Assembly (NCBI GenBank): GCA_038502055.1
Contig: JAXRKN010000036.1
Coordinates: 1,674,001-1,738,000 of the forward strand
Reading direction: 5' to 3'
Source of the DNA: Tanytarsus gracilentus
Taxonomy: Eukaryota; Arthropoda; Insecta; Diptera; Chironomidae
Length of the DNA: 64,000 nt
The notes below the pieces were generated by a model, which made no database searches, was not told the origin of the DNA, and saw only the letters and a list, made by a program, of their open reading frames with translations. Of this stretch, positions 39,001-54,000 are shown piece after piece (position 1 is the first letter of the stretch; each line of letters opens with the position of its first letter). A program made the translations under genes and the position numbers.

Positions 39001-42000
39001 TTTTCTCATCTCTCGAATAAACATATTTTGCTTAAGCATACATTATTGCTGTTTCTGAAGAACGAGAACTGATATGCAGAGAAGAGAAATGTTATAAGAA
39101 GAGAGGAGGGGTGAAAACAATTTATCCATATATTACGAAAGCTTTCTTCTTTTATCCTTCACAGCTGAAAATGGCTCGAAATACATCGTTTGAGAATATG
39201 AGAGTTGGTAGAGAAAACTATAATACAGATTTAGATTATTTTTGTGGCCATAAATTTTGGTTATTTACTCTCTCGAGTCGCTTACTTTCACTCACTTTGT
39301 CTAATTTGCTAATGTGGGTTGCTGAAAATTAGAAAATAAACTGCTGAGGGAATTTGACGGTTTTTTTAAAGTCAAAAACTTATAATTAAAAATTATTGTA
39401 GAAAAAATACTTTTTTGTCTATGAGAAAATTTAAATTAGAAAATCTAAAAAAAATTAATATTTTTAACGGTTTTTTCAAATAATCAACTTAATATTCTAA
39501 AATTTATTTTGATGAAATCTACATACCTTATTTATGACCTTTTCAACCTAAAAAGAACCGCATATTTCACTAGTAAATCCTTACAATATCACTGCTCGAG
39601 AAAAACAGCAATAAATGCGATAAACACAAACATTATTTTGAGGGATGTTGATGGTGGCCACAAAAAAGAATATCCGACATTAAGAAGAGATTTTGCTGTT
39701 ATGTAAATCACTTTCACTCTAACACCGAATATTTTTCCTCACAATGAGTTAAGTAAGAAAAATGAGGTGCTCTTAAAGCTATAAAAAAAGAGTGAGCAAC
39801 TCTGTGTGAATGATTGATTGGAATCGAATAAAAATGGAATGTTCTTGGGAATTTTTTCATGCATGCTTAGTGGACAACGAATAATAAGAAAAAAAGGAGT
39901 CCGATATCATATGCTACCATAAGCACATGGTGAGTGTTGAGTGGAGTATGTAGGCACATATTGGGGAAATTTCAAGGAGAGATTCGGTTTGAAATGTCAT
40001 GCTTCTTGGCCATAATTTTTTTGCCTCTCCTTCGACCGATTTAATTCACAGACATCGGAACTGATATAAATCAGAAAAATGAGAGAGAAAAAAATATGAA
40101 AAAGGGTCGGGAATTCCAAAGTCGTCCTCAACACTCTAAGGATCATCAATCTCATCTGGTGTCTGTTGAAACTGAGAAAGGATTGCGGACAGCTTAATGG
40201 AGGAATGAGAAATTGAAACGACAGACAGCATATCAAATTCTTATAATTCGCTTAATTAAATTACTTCAAAATTATTTTTATCAAAAAAATCTATAATGAA
40301 AGTGACAAGTGTCACACGATGGAATTTATCAAATATCAGTGGAGCTACAAGGGAGTGTCCAAAATTACTGGGAATTTTTAAAATTAATGCAAGATTTTTT
40401 GGTAAATTTCTTAACAATTTTATTTTTAATTATGAAAAGTTTTATTCTAATTATTTGAATTTCCATTAAATTATAAATATTTAATACTTTTTGGACACTC
40501 CCCAATTATAATTACGTTATTGCATATTAAGTACAAAATTAGATCGATTGTCACATCCCACTTAATATCATTCTAATACACTAATGTGTAACTAATTAAG
40601 GTGGCAAGGAAAAGCGATAAAACTGACACTAATCCAACTTGTGCTGATGATCCCTTTGAGCAAGGCCACTCACCATCAGACGGCTCTCTAGAAATGAGAT
40701 AATCATAATAAATCACAAGAAAAAGTTTTTCGGCACGTCAAATTTTATGTATGCGACGCACACATCAACTAACAATATGATCAATTTCTATATCACTACG
40801 CACGTAACGGCTACAAACAAAAAAAAGTATCTCGTGTGCGTGTCAGGAAGCCTTCACCTTGATCTTAATTGGAATGCTGTTAGAATATGATTTTTTTGCG
40901 AGAGAACGACAAGTTTGAAGTATGTATGTGAGAGATGTGTTGAGTTTTTGGAGGGTCAAATGAACACATGACGATTAAGATTTTATTGAATAATAATTTT
41001 GAATTTTTAACGCTACATGTGCAAAAGTGATGAAAGTATAAAGTTTAATTTTTTAAGTCACCAAATTTATAAAATAAAAAGCCAAAGTAGAGGATGTTCA
41101 ATAATTTAAATTTGTCACAATTTTTCAACTCAACTTTGAATTAAAAAAGTGCGAGAAATTCAAAAAATTTAATTTCATCTCCTTTGGACACAAAATTTAT
41201 CACTCAAGACACTAAAAAGCCACAAATGAAGGAAAGAATTGCAAAAGGTTGATATTTACAAAATGCCAATGACGCCACATGAAAGACGGCCGCCAGCATT
41301 TCCGGTTTTGTGTGAATCGGGATGGTTAGTTTTGCCAAGGTCATCCTCATCATTGTGCACGACAATTGCACGTCCGATGATACTTCTTGCGCCATAGAGC
41401 GTAATGAGACGATCGGAAAATGATGTCGAGACTTTTCCAAACTCGTCAGCAATAACATTTCCTAAATCGCCGACGTGACGCACTTGATCCTCGCGTGCTC
41501 CATGATGTAAACGATCGGGGTTGTAGTGACCTCCGGTACTCCTGTGAGGGTTGTAAATTCAATTTTATGTCTCACAATAAATTTCTTTAAGACTTACGCG
41601 CATCCACCTGACAAATCGCCTCTGTAATGTTTTTTTTCGTTGGTTCACATACAAAATGTTTGTGTGGAGAGATGAGAAGAAGGATAGAAAGAATACGCAC
41701 TCAATAAATAATGAAAACCTTAGAGGAATCTCATCAATAAAGCTTACTTTTCGTGAACATGGAAGCCGTGCTTGCCTGGTGTCAGTCCAATCATTTCAAC
41801 CTGAACGAGGACAGCTTCGTAGCATGAGGGTTGCGAAAAGGTGATGTCTATAAAAAATTGTCATGTTAATTTAATTTTATGGTCATATAGAGATTTCACT
41901 CACTTCCAACGACGGAGTTCGATAAACTGAGCACAGCAATTGCCTTGGCTGGTTTAACATCCTCAGCGTTACATGCGAGGCAAACGGCAAAAATGATGAC

Positions 42001-45000
42001 TAAGACTTTCATCTTTCTATTTATTTTTTATCTTTTTGATGAGTAGGTCGTTCGAGCTGAATGTTGAATGTAACGAATGTAACTGATCTGTAAAAAATAT
42101 AAATTTGTGTACTTTGCTCTCGATATATATTAAGTAGCAGAAACAACAAGTAATTCCCACCCCACCACCACAGTGTCGATCTCGTTCGCTCTCAAACTCG
42201 CGCAAAAAGTGTATTTTTCAATGAAAACAAAATTGATCAAGTCAATATCGTATTAATAATTCATTTTTTACGCTATTTACTCTTGTTTGTCGTATATCAC
42301 ATCTCACACCAGGGGATGAAACACTCGATTAAATTTTTCTTAAGTATTAAAGCAATTTTAAAATTATCTTAAAATTATTTAAAAATGAATAAATTCAATG
42401 AGTGTCCCGCTCCTCACCTTTCACTATTTTTTATTCTTTCATCATGGATTTTCCATAGTCATTGCTCTCTCTCTCTCGATTTCAATGTAAACACTTGAAA
42501 AATATATATTAGGAGATTTTTTTTGGGGGAAAAAGAAAGTAAAAACAGCAACTTGTGCGTTGAATGGCACTTGATATAGGATAAATCTCGGCAAAATGTT
42601 TACACAGCATCGATTGACAAAAAGCAATGAGATTTGTACGAGATAAATTGATTTTTCTCTCGCTCTTTCTCTTTGGGTGGCACATCGAGAGCAATTTCAA
42701 GAGAATAATGATTAATTTTCCTCTCCAACATTCACTTTTTGCTCTCATCAAAGTTGATACTTTTTTCGCATGAAAATAAATTAACGTTTTGCCGGCCTTC
42801 CCTATCTGACTTTGCGTATCTTTCAAATTGATTGTTTTAATTTAGACGTACGTAAATGTTCACGCGCGACCTTGAGTCAATAAAAAAAGTTGTTAGTCAT
42901 GCTCACGTGATGTAACATTTGTTTTGAAGCAAGGTGTTTAAATATTGACACGATGCGATGCTCTGGAAAGTTCTTAAATAAAATTCCATAACAACGCCAT
43001 AAAAGGATGAAAAAAACAACTTTTTGAATTTTTTATAAACATTTACACAGAATTTTCTAGAGTTTGGAGTAATTAATTTATTTAAAGATTTTAAGCTCTA
43101 GTAATTAAAAACGAGCGAATTTAACTAAACAAATTTCAAACTTTTTCTCTCGCGTGCACGAATTTATGTTTTAAACTTTGCAGCCCTTAAATAATTAATC
43201 GCAATTTAATGTAAATTTAAAGCTCTAATAATTAATTTCAGGTTAAAAAATTTCATCAAGATTAATTTTCCTCTTGAGGGATTTAAACGAATCAATTTAA
43301 TTGAAACCCTTTTTAGCACTTAACGCAGGTTTAATTATTTCGGTTTTTAAACAAGATTTTTATCGTCAACGTGGAAATCCCAAAGACATCAATTAACACG
43401 TTTTTTAGCCTCCAAGTTACTCATTAAACTTGATTTTGATCAATTCTTTAATGGTTTTTGCGCCGCAAAAATACATTCAAGCTCTTTTTGAATTACCTCA
43501 AATTTACCCAAGTTGAAACTCGAAAAATATATTAAAAACCACCTTTAGACACTTATTGAAATGTTTACGCACTTTTTTCTACCCAACCTTTTTCCAATTG
43601 ACTTCTATCTTCTCCGTTCCCTTCTATATTTACTCTCATCTCACTCACCGCACTCGGCGTCCTTGAGGCAGGTCGTAAAATGATAAAAAGATCAAACAAA
43701 CAACACATTTCGCAAATGATTTTCTTCACCTCTCATTTGTGCTGCATTAAAAGTCAGTTATGCTCTCACTCTAACACACAAAATGATAATTAATCACTAA
43801 TTAAAATCTCTCTCTAATGGACTTTTCTACACTGCCTTGAAAATGTTTTAGGGAGCATATTTTTTTTGTTCGCAAAGTCATTATTTTTTGCTCGTCACTC
43901 TTTCATTAAGGAGTGGACACTGAGAAATTTCTAGATGATTAAATACAAAAAATTTCAACCCGAGTGTCGCATCCTCGTCAATCCTTTTCTTTCTTCCTCA
44001 TCTGAGGTCTCTTCAGCACCATTCGGAAGTGAGTAAAATAGTTCTTTCTCACTCTGTATTTAGGTCACGAATTCAATTTATCATTGCGGCACCTGACTGT
44101 GTGTGTGTGTTCAAAAAAACTCTTTTTAAGGCATGTTTAAGTCATTAGTTTTAGAACACCATGTTGCATGCTGAAGGAAAATGAATTGACTTTTGATTCG
44201 AGTGATTTTCTTCGTTTTACATTGAAAAATTGAATTTATTGCAATACCCAGAGAAAGATAGCAAAATCGCACAAAATTGAATTACTTTCTTTACCTTTGA
44301 ACTTTTTGCACAACGACACGATTCCAAGATTGCTTTAAAATTGCTTCTACTCACTTTTGTGGTTGACTCTAAACTGCGGCAATGCAAAGAGTTTTCAAGA
44401 AGTTTTTTATTCTCTCTTGTTCGCCTTCCTCTCCCTCAAAACCTGATAAGTTCACACACAAAAAAAACTTGTAACGAGAGAATAAATGCATGCGATGACT
44501 TTTTGTGAGAAAATAATACTTCTAGTTGTAAACAACGATTTTCGGCATTAAATTAATGTTTTGAGGAACTTTTCATTAAATTTTTGGGTGCAAGGAAAAA
44601 AATTAAAACAGCGTTAATTAATTTTTAATTTCAGCCCAAGTAATTCATAAATGTTCTTGTATGTGGTGACGTTTGCAAAATTTACTCTCAGATCATGAAA
44701 AGGTTCTTTATAATTTTTTAATTAGGTATTAATGACTTAAGATAAAATTTATTTTAAAAAGTCATGATAAAATTTTTTCATGAAATTTTGCTCATTTTTA
44801 ATTTTAGTCTTGAGTTTAATATCATTCAAAGGTCGATGACCGTTCTTTTCCTTGTATATCAAAAACTCTTAAGGTGATTAATTATAAAATGCAGAGAGAG
44901 ATAAATTTAGAGCTGTAAGCTTCCTTTTCTCATCGGAAGTATTATAAAAAGAAAGGAAATGAAGAAATTCGAATAAAAATATTTTCTGTCGTTTTGCTAA

Positions 45001-48000
45001 AAATAAATTTTTATGGCTATCAGAGAACGTGAGCGTCTACATTGTACTTAAAATTTCCAAACTCAAAAGTCTTATCGAGTATCATTCCAAATTAATCTTT
45101 TATAAGAGTATCAGCATTTAATTAAATTTATCATCGAGTGCCTTTACATCGAGTTTAAATTGAAATTTCGGATTTATTTCTGGAAATTGCGAAGATTTTT
45201 TTAGAATGTTATTTAATTAATCAAAAAAGTGAAAATTGATAACCCTCTGACTCAATCCACGAGCGCTTTTATAAAACAGTTAATCCCATCTCTCATTTTC
45301 GTGTCAGTATATAATTTATCAATTAAACCTTTTTGACGAATGATTTCGTGATTAATTAACAAAATCATTTGGAGTTCAATTAAATATCGATTTTTCCGAT
45401 GAAATGATAAATGATCGAAATGGTCATAATTGAAGACTTTATCAACACCGAATTTAAATTTGCTTAATTTCTCGAATTCAATAGTTAATGGTTATTGATA
45501 CTCACAGTGCCTCCCTCGAAAATCTCTCTGTTTAATCAAATAACTCACAGGTGGTATTTGTGAAGTAATTTAATTAATTGCCTCATTAGAATTTTTTCCC
45601 GTTCGCCCCAAAAAAATTGCCGACTATGCAAACAAAAAACTCGTAAAATACTTCGAGATCCAATTTGAAAATGTCAAACCCAAAAATAAGCCTTAAAAAT
45701 TTCGAGCAGCGCGAAATTTATTAAATTTGATGGATTAAATTTTGTATATTTCAGTAAATTTACAAATTCCAGCGTCATTATAATAAATTGTACGTACTTA
45801 ATTATTAGCGTCGGAGCTTAGCGAAGCGCGAGATAGCAATAAAACCTGATGATTTCAATTTTCACCGCGAATTGGTTTGTCGACGAGTTCTGAGATTATT
45901 ATAATGTTCGTATTTTTCCCCAATGACTCTCGAAATTACGAAATGTTTATATTTCGTGAGTCTCGACTTACTTTGCGAAATTTTAAATTAACAAAATCGT
46001 GTGGCAAACTTCGAAAGCAAAACATTTTAACTAAAGAGTCTTAATTTAATAACAAAAATTCTAATAACGATAAAATTTTACCTCCCCACACTTAGCGAGA
46101 GAAAGAGCGTCGACAATTTCATTCAACAAGGGAGGTAATTAATAAAAAGTGCCATGACAGCCGAGGGGAGGCGGTTGATAATTTCACTTTTTAAAAAGTT
46201 TTCTTTTTAAATTATTTCGTACATGATTAAAAATTATTTCAGAGTGATATTTGAGCGGAAATACAGACTGAATTCACTGACGCTATTAACTCTCGCATCA
46301 CCTCTTCTTCTCCCTCACAACTATTTATCTTATCTCATTTTCTCTCTTTCACTCTCTCTCTACGTGCCATTGCGATGTTAATTAATTTAGGTAATAATGT
46401 CTATCGCTATTATTGCTAATTATACCTCCAATTCGCAGCAGCACGTCTATGTCGTTTGCACAGAGATTTTTTTAAAGTCCTTCCAACGTTATTAGATTAA
46501 CTTCCTTTTCCAATAATGTGGCACGCAGTACACTCACGTTCAGCTCTCGAACCTAAACTGACTTCTTTATCTCTCTTTTTTTGCTGTGTGAGAACTTGAG
46601 CGGGTAATTGAAAAAAATTGTTTGGCGTATGTCAAACGTTTGATTTCATTCAATTATGGAAAATGAGAGAGAGAATGCATTGAAATTGTCGGTAGAAACG
46701 GCTTAATACATTATTTTTTTGTGAGATATGGGAATAAAATTGAGTGGGCGATGAGAAAGCATGTGAAAGGAAATTTAAAAATTAATAAAAGAAAAGTAAT
46801 TAATACTCATGGATGAGATTTTGAGAAAATTTATAAAAATGGCAAAATAAATCGAAAATCGTTAACAAATTTTTCAATTTTAGGATTCGAACCGAATTTT
46901 TGTTAAATTGCGATTGAATGAAATTTTTAATTTAAATTTGTAAAAATTAATTAATGGTAAAATCGACCTTCCATGCTTTATCTTTATAAAGTTTTCCAAC
47001 ATATTTTTAATTGTGAAACTTTTAACTTCCGATCAACAACGTCGTTAATGGTTTCGACGATGAGATAACAATTATGTGATAACAGAAAGTGACTTAAAAG
47101 TTTTTTATGATTAAAGTATTGAAAATTCGCTCTCTAAAATTCGTGTTGTTGCATAAATTTTTCTCTCTTATTCGCTCTCTCATTGTATGTAACTCTCGCA
47201 TCGCTACACTTGCTGGCCTTGGCAAAATTATTAATGTGCCGCTTTATATGACTTAGAATCAGAAGCCGTCTGACTGAATGAGTTTACGTCAACGTCATGT
47301 ATTCGCTTATTACACGATTCAATGAATTTGGCATGTGACATCTCGAATTCTTTTTTTTTACTTTCTTTAAGAGACTTCAATAAATTTTTTCTACAACACT
47401 ATCAAAGTGGATTAACATACAATAAAAGAACGACAAAAGAATTTCTTTCCTAACTGATAGCCGTTCAGCATGGAAGCAATAAAAGATTGACATCGTCTTT
47501 TCATATCCTGCTGTTGATGTCAGCAGCAGAAACTCATTTCCACATTAACTTCGAGTGGATATCGCAGGTAGTTTCCGAAAGAGAGAAGAAAAATCATTAC
47601 GGTCGTAAATTTGCGACAGCGATAGTTTTATGGGGAAACATTCTTGAGCACATAGTTGATTAGAAATTTGATGCTGTAATTAGAGATGAAAATTTATGGC
47701 CATATGAAGAATTTCCACCATAAATGAAATTGAAGGCTCGATGAACTTTTAAAGAGGGGCTGGACACTGTAAACTAAAAAAATACTTAATTTTTATTGCA
47801 ACTTAAGTTTCCATCCCTCAACTCAATCATAAATAATTTAGCTTAGTTCTGACTATCTCAGTGTCCTATAAAGACATTATCGCCATTGCGCATTTGTTTG
47901 AGTGACATAAAAATTACAAACAAATCACTCAAACGCCTTCTGAATTCAGAATTCACAAATAGAGCGAGGAATTGTTCAGAAAACAATGGTCAGTCGCTTT

Positions 48001-51000
48001 TCTCTCTTTTCTCACACCCCAAGCGTTGTCTTTTCGGGTTAATTTGCTTCTCAATGGGAGTAATTTTGACTGTCGTCAGCATGACTGTTAATGCTCTATT
48101 TATTTCTGATTCGAAAGTTTATTATTAAAATCAATATTGGAGAAAAACAAATTTGGAGGAATTTTCTAATTGTTTGAAAATGGGCGACTTGAAGGGTGAA
48201 AGTTTTAGCTGAACGAATCAGCAGAAAACTCAAGTAAATGTAAATCACACAAATTTATATTTGGAAATTATAATTAAAAACATTTAAATGCTAAAATTAT
48301 GTAAAATCTATAACCTATTTGATTTTCTTGATTTTTTGAATATTATTTCACTTTTTATTTTTGATAAAGCCACAACAATGGTCGTCAGTGTGGGAAGTTT
48401 ATGCGAGAGCATGATATTTTCATATAAACATTTATCATTTGCAAAATTCATGGTAATACTCTGTCCCTTCGCTATCTCCCGGCGCACTCTGTCCATCTCA
48501 ATTGTGCAAATGGATATCGATAACTTTCTTCTCTTTGTAAAATCTCTGTTGGCATCTTTAAATGACATATTTATGAATCTCTAAGCGAAATGAAAAAGGC
48601 TTTTTATGACCGACTTAATGCTGCGATGAAACTAAAAAGGGGGAAGCAAAACATGATTTGGAGAGGGAGGGCCAAGCAGCAATATGGAATTGTGGCAGTA
48701 AAACGGAAGTTGACTGACACATAATAAAAGCCATGGGAGAGCAGAAGTAAATTGCTGAGTCAAACAGAAATTTCCCAATTATGTTGGAGATTTGCTGGAA
48801 GTGATTAGAATACAGAGTGCTAACTTCCAAAACTCGCATTTGAATTGCTCTCAAGCGCTTGCAGACATTAAATCACCTTTTACTCTCGGTATTTTAATCT
48901 ACTTCATTATCATGCTCTTCTTTCTCAATTTTTTATCACTTCAAAAATTCCTCCCCAGTCATTTGTAACGTCAAAGATTTTATCTTTGATTATTTTCATC
49001 TTTCGCACTTCCTTTTGTCCCATTCTTTTATCGGTTTGAGATCGAGGCAAATATTTTTTATGCTCTCTTCACTTTTTCAGATCATCAATTTTTATTTTTT
49101 TTGCGCTCCTTTTTTTATGACACATTCAAATTTTCAGTCACAGGCATTCGAAAAGGACTGCTAACAAAAATATCTAAAGTTTGTGTCCTTCATAAGGATG
49201 ATTAAGTTTAATGGATAAAATAAATAAATTTTAAAGCTGGCAATTTTTATGCCTCAATACGCAATTTAATTTTCATTCGCATTTTACCTTTATCAATTTT
49301 CACTTTGTCATTTCTGACGTGCATCAACTGTTACAGTGTTCCTAAAAATTCACCGAACTGGAAAAAGCCTTCACCTACATTTGCAGTCATTTTCATTCAT
49401 CAAAAAGGAAAATTGAGAATTTTTTTTACTTGTTAATCTGTGTATGTGATGTATTTCTCTTTAAAACCCCCCTTTTCAGCCTCTCTTGCATCATCTATTA
49501 TGAATCACAAACATATTTCATTCTGGCTTCTATTTTAATACCTGCACAAAACATTTTTCTCTCTCATTCTTTCCTTTCAGTGCCTTGTATATGATTTATG
49601 CTTTTTTGTCCCCGTGCTATTTTGCCATTTATGTACCTCACAAGAGTCAAAGTGCAGACTTTTAAATTATGGAGAGGCTTTTTTTCAAACGACTCTGAAA
49701 TGGATTGACGTTCTTTTCATTTCATTTCAAATAGATTTCTCGTTTATTCTCCTCCTCCTTCTTTCAAATGCCTTTTCGCTCCTATGCACATATCCATTTA
49801 CTGCCTTTATGTCCTCAGTCTACATTTACTCAGTTCACTCACTCTTCATGGTTGCATTTTGTTGTTAATGATGAGTTAGTGAATTTCAAGCGGTGAACAT
49901 GCTTTTAAATATTAACGATTTTTTAAAGTTTAAAAATTGTTTTAAAAATATTGCAAAATTAAATTTTCATCCCTTGCATTGAGTTCAAAACAGTTTGCAT
50001 ATTAAATGAATCGCTTCGCATGTGATGAAGACTTAAAACTAAAACGATTTCCATGGAGGAGTCATGATGATGTATTTGAATGCAGATGAAAGTCAAGATC
50101 ACATTGAGGCCTTTCAAGTGCACTTCAATCACGATGAACTTTGCCTCTTTAAATATTTAACTGAATGTGCTGTAAAAACACTTTCGAGAGCGAGAGATGA
50201 AAATTGACATGGCTCGATAAAATGTCTCGTTATGAGAGATAAATGGATGCTAATTTTTAAGCAAGCGTATCCGGGTTTGGATTTCATTTTTGCATTGCTA
50301 ATTTTTTTCTCTAACACAAATTAAGTTCTTTAAAAAATTTCCTCTCTTGCTGTCATAATAATTGCAAATAGTTGTACAGAAACTTTTCCTTAGAAAACTG
50401 GGATTAGTTGGGTGGAAAAAAGAGTGAAAATCCTTTTTTGAATCGATTCCCACAGCCACAGGATAAAAGTTTCCGTTTTAAATGTTAAAGCTCTTAACCG
50501 ATTTTGTCATATTCTCCCCGTAACTTTTGCAGTGAATTCGTTTCAACTTCAATTACATTTCACAAAGAAATATAGTGATTCTCAATGAATTTTAAAGCTT
50601 CCTTCCCTCACTACGTTAAAATCTGCATCGCTTTCGTCTCTTATTGCTCCCTTCTTTAACAGATTACAGAATCGATTTTCTTCACAACGAATAATTTTCA
50701 TCTCTTTGAGGAGAGCTTAAGGCATTATGCGCACATAATCTTCACTCATTCCTCAACTTTTTTTCACCCTCTTTTCGCTAAGTGAATTTGAAATAAATGA
50801 TGGTGAAGTAACTCAAAGTTGATTAATTCTGAATTTAAGCGATCTGCATATTATGATTATCGCTTTTTGAGCATTATAATTCGAAGAGAAGCTTTTTTTT
50901 GGGAAAAATATTGAACAAGATGTTTTAAGAGGTGATTAAGGTTGATTGCGAAAATGTTTTTTTTTGTCATTAAAAATCAACAATTTTAATCCTTAAAAAA

Positions 51001-54000
51001 TTTAATTAATTCTTATAAAAGAATTCTTCTCTTAAATTTTTTTTGAATTTCCATCTACAAGTGAAAGTGAAACGAGACAAATGACTTTATGTCAAATGCT
51101 TTGCATGTCACCATTAACAACATTCATCCTGCCACAAGAATTGTAATGAAAAATATTGTCTACAGATTTAGGATTGTGATAAATTTGCTACAATAAATTT
51201 CAATATTGAAGTCAATGGATTTTAAATCAACGATTTTCGAGAGAGAGAAAAAATCATCAATTATTCGAGGTTATGTGAAATCTATTTAAATTCTAAAGAA
51301 AACATGTATAAAAGATTTCATTGCATTTTAACAACATTTTTTGACCGTAATTTGAATATTTTCTTCTTTTCAAACAACAAATACAGTCATGCTCCACATG
51401 TGTGTTGAGAAAAGGAAGAAAACAAGCTGACGATACAGAATTTACGAGTGCAGATTAAGCTAAAATGTTTCTCTTTTCTTTTGTCGGAGTGTGTACACAA
51501 AAATTTTATTCAAAAATCGATGCATGCATGTCTATACCCAACAGCACAGCCCACTTTCCCTTTATCACATGCTCTTCAGACTTTTCAAAGAAAAGAGCCC
51601 CGGAAAGAGACGAGAAAGTCATTAAAAGTTTTCATCTCCCTTCGCGGCAAAGTGAGCTTATAATGGTTTTTATTCCTTTAAGAAGTGCCTCTCGTTGATA
51701 AAATTCTCGAACCATATGCGTACTAAATTATTTGTTCTATTGATTTTGTGGTTTACCAGGAATTTAATCAAAACTGTTATAATTCATCAGAATTTAATCT
51801 GAAAACTATGTGAAATTCCTTCGTATGCTCTTTTGGGAGTTGTAATTGTGAGGGTTGAGGTACTCTAGGTTTAAATTGTTCTTTCATAATTTAAAACAAA
51901 AGTTTTTTTTATAAAATCCAAGTGTCGAACCCCTTCACAAAAAGTCTCTAATCTCTTTTAATTTTCAACTCAACAAGCAGTTGATGAAAAAGAAGACTTT
52001 TTATGTAAGGCATGGAATTTTCTAATTAATCTTCGTAAATTTCATTATGGCATATCTACGAGTCGCACGACCTTTTTTTACACTCTGGGGTTGACTTTAA
52101 ATTTTGTGAGCTTTCATAATTTTTTAAATTAAATTTTTGGACAAAATTAACTCTCAAAAGTTTAATAAATTACAATTTTTTCTTAACCTAAATTTATCGC
52201 TCGAGTTATGTAATTTATGCACACAGCATCCTCTTTTTACATAGCTGCAATCATTGACATTCACGATTTATTTCCTTCTCACTCCGTGTACAAACATCTT
52301 CTTCTTTTACCGCAGTGCTTTTACTTCTTACAGACAGCGTTAAATTTGTTAACATTTTCAGCACCTTATGTGTGCTCTCGCTTTACACACACAGTCGAGT
52401 GAAGATGTGGAAAAATTGATTACCTTGGGTTGTTGAAAGAATTATGTGAGCGGAGGGATTCGAGAGAAGTTTAAGAAATTTTAAAAATTAAAAGCTATTT
52501 GGAGGTTTAGGGCCAAAGTGTGTCAAAGGTGTCAATTACCAAAAATAAAGTTTCTCACTTCTTGTCAATAAATTGTAAAATTTTTCAACCCACGCAATAC
52601 TCATCCAGAAATGTTATTTTACTCGTGTTCTCACATTTTACAAGAGCAACTTTTACTTTCCTCTTCTTTCCTTCCTTTCTTGCTTCTTCCCCCCATTTTT
52701 TACAATGTAAGCTTTACTTTATAAAATGTGCGCATTCAAGTGTGTGTAATGAAAAATTGCAAAGTTATTCTTGTACCAGAATTTCCGGAAGCAACAGAAG
52801 TTAAGTGAATGTCGCAATTGAACCGAAAGTTCCCTTTTGATCTTTGTCGGTAAAGTTTTCTTGGAAATCAATACGAAAATATTTTATTTTCAAGTTTTCG
52901 TAAAATTTTCACTCTGAGGTTTTCGTAAAAATTTAAAGAGCATTTTATGGAGCTCGAGAATGTTCACTTCAACTTATCTGCATCAACTCCACCTTGAAAA
53001 CCACTTAACATAGCTTTAGCATTCTTTCGTGCCCTCGGTGAAAAATTTCATTAAAATATTTTTTGTTCAAACTCTCGACATTAAGAATTTTTTAGACTGC
53101 AAAAAAATGCTTGATATTAAAAAGCGAGCAATAAAAAGCAATTTAATGTTGGAGGTCTGTAAAGAAAGGATTCATCACACAAAGCGACTAAAAATACATT
53201 TCCCTTCTAAACTTTTTTAAGCTTAATGTTGTGCAAGCACAAAAAGAGCATTACGTCATGAATATATACGAGGAAAGAAATCAAGTCAAGCATCTTCGCT
53301 CTCGATTTTTTTTGTTCATAAAGATTTATGTAGTTTTGCAGTTGGTTCTGAAGAAATTTCTTTATGCATCGATTTATAGAGTGCATTACACGTGACTGAA
53401 TGTTTTTACGATCCTCATTGAATTTCGAGCACAAAAAGAGGATCCATCATCATCTGAAATGTTCATTGGAGTTTTCGTATAAAAAACTATTCCAATTTTG
53501 CTGAAATTCATTTCAACTCGAGAGTCGAGTCTATTCAGAACTTTTTCTCTTTTAAACACTCCACTGCACTGCCTGCACATTCCGTGTTTTTTTCTCAGAT
53601 AGAAATCAGCATTTCTCATATCGTTTCGTGTATTTATTTAAGGATTCATATGCACGTACAATATTGCAGCAGTTATATAATCCACACCGAGAATTTTTTC
53701 ATATATGCGAGGAGCAGCCTGTGAAGCTTAAGATATTTCATAACTTCCTGTTCTTCCGGAAGAAAAAATTCAACGTTTCTTTTCACTCGCGTTTTCATGT
53801 ATGGCAAAAAATTTAATGAATTTATTTTTTAGGTTTCCTTTTGGATATTCCGAGTATGTGACTGCATGAGTCGGAATGTAAATTTTAGTTAATAAAAAAG
53901 TTTTTGAACGAGAAACTTTTTATAAAAATTTGTAAAAATATTTTAAAGTCCCCAAAAAAAAATAAATTCCAATTGAAATTCTCTTTCAATATTTTCTTTC

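Noticed and set aside
41204..41483. Alternative minus-strand frame over the last dismutase exon
   Set aside because: It overlaps the dismutase exon out of frame; the real frame carries all metal ligands.
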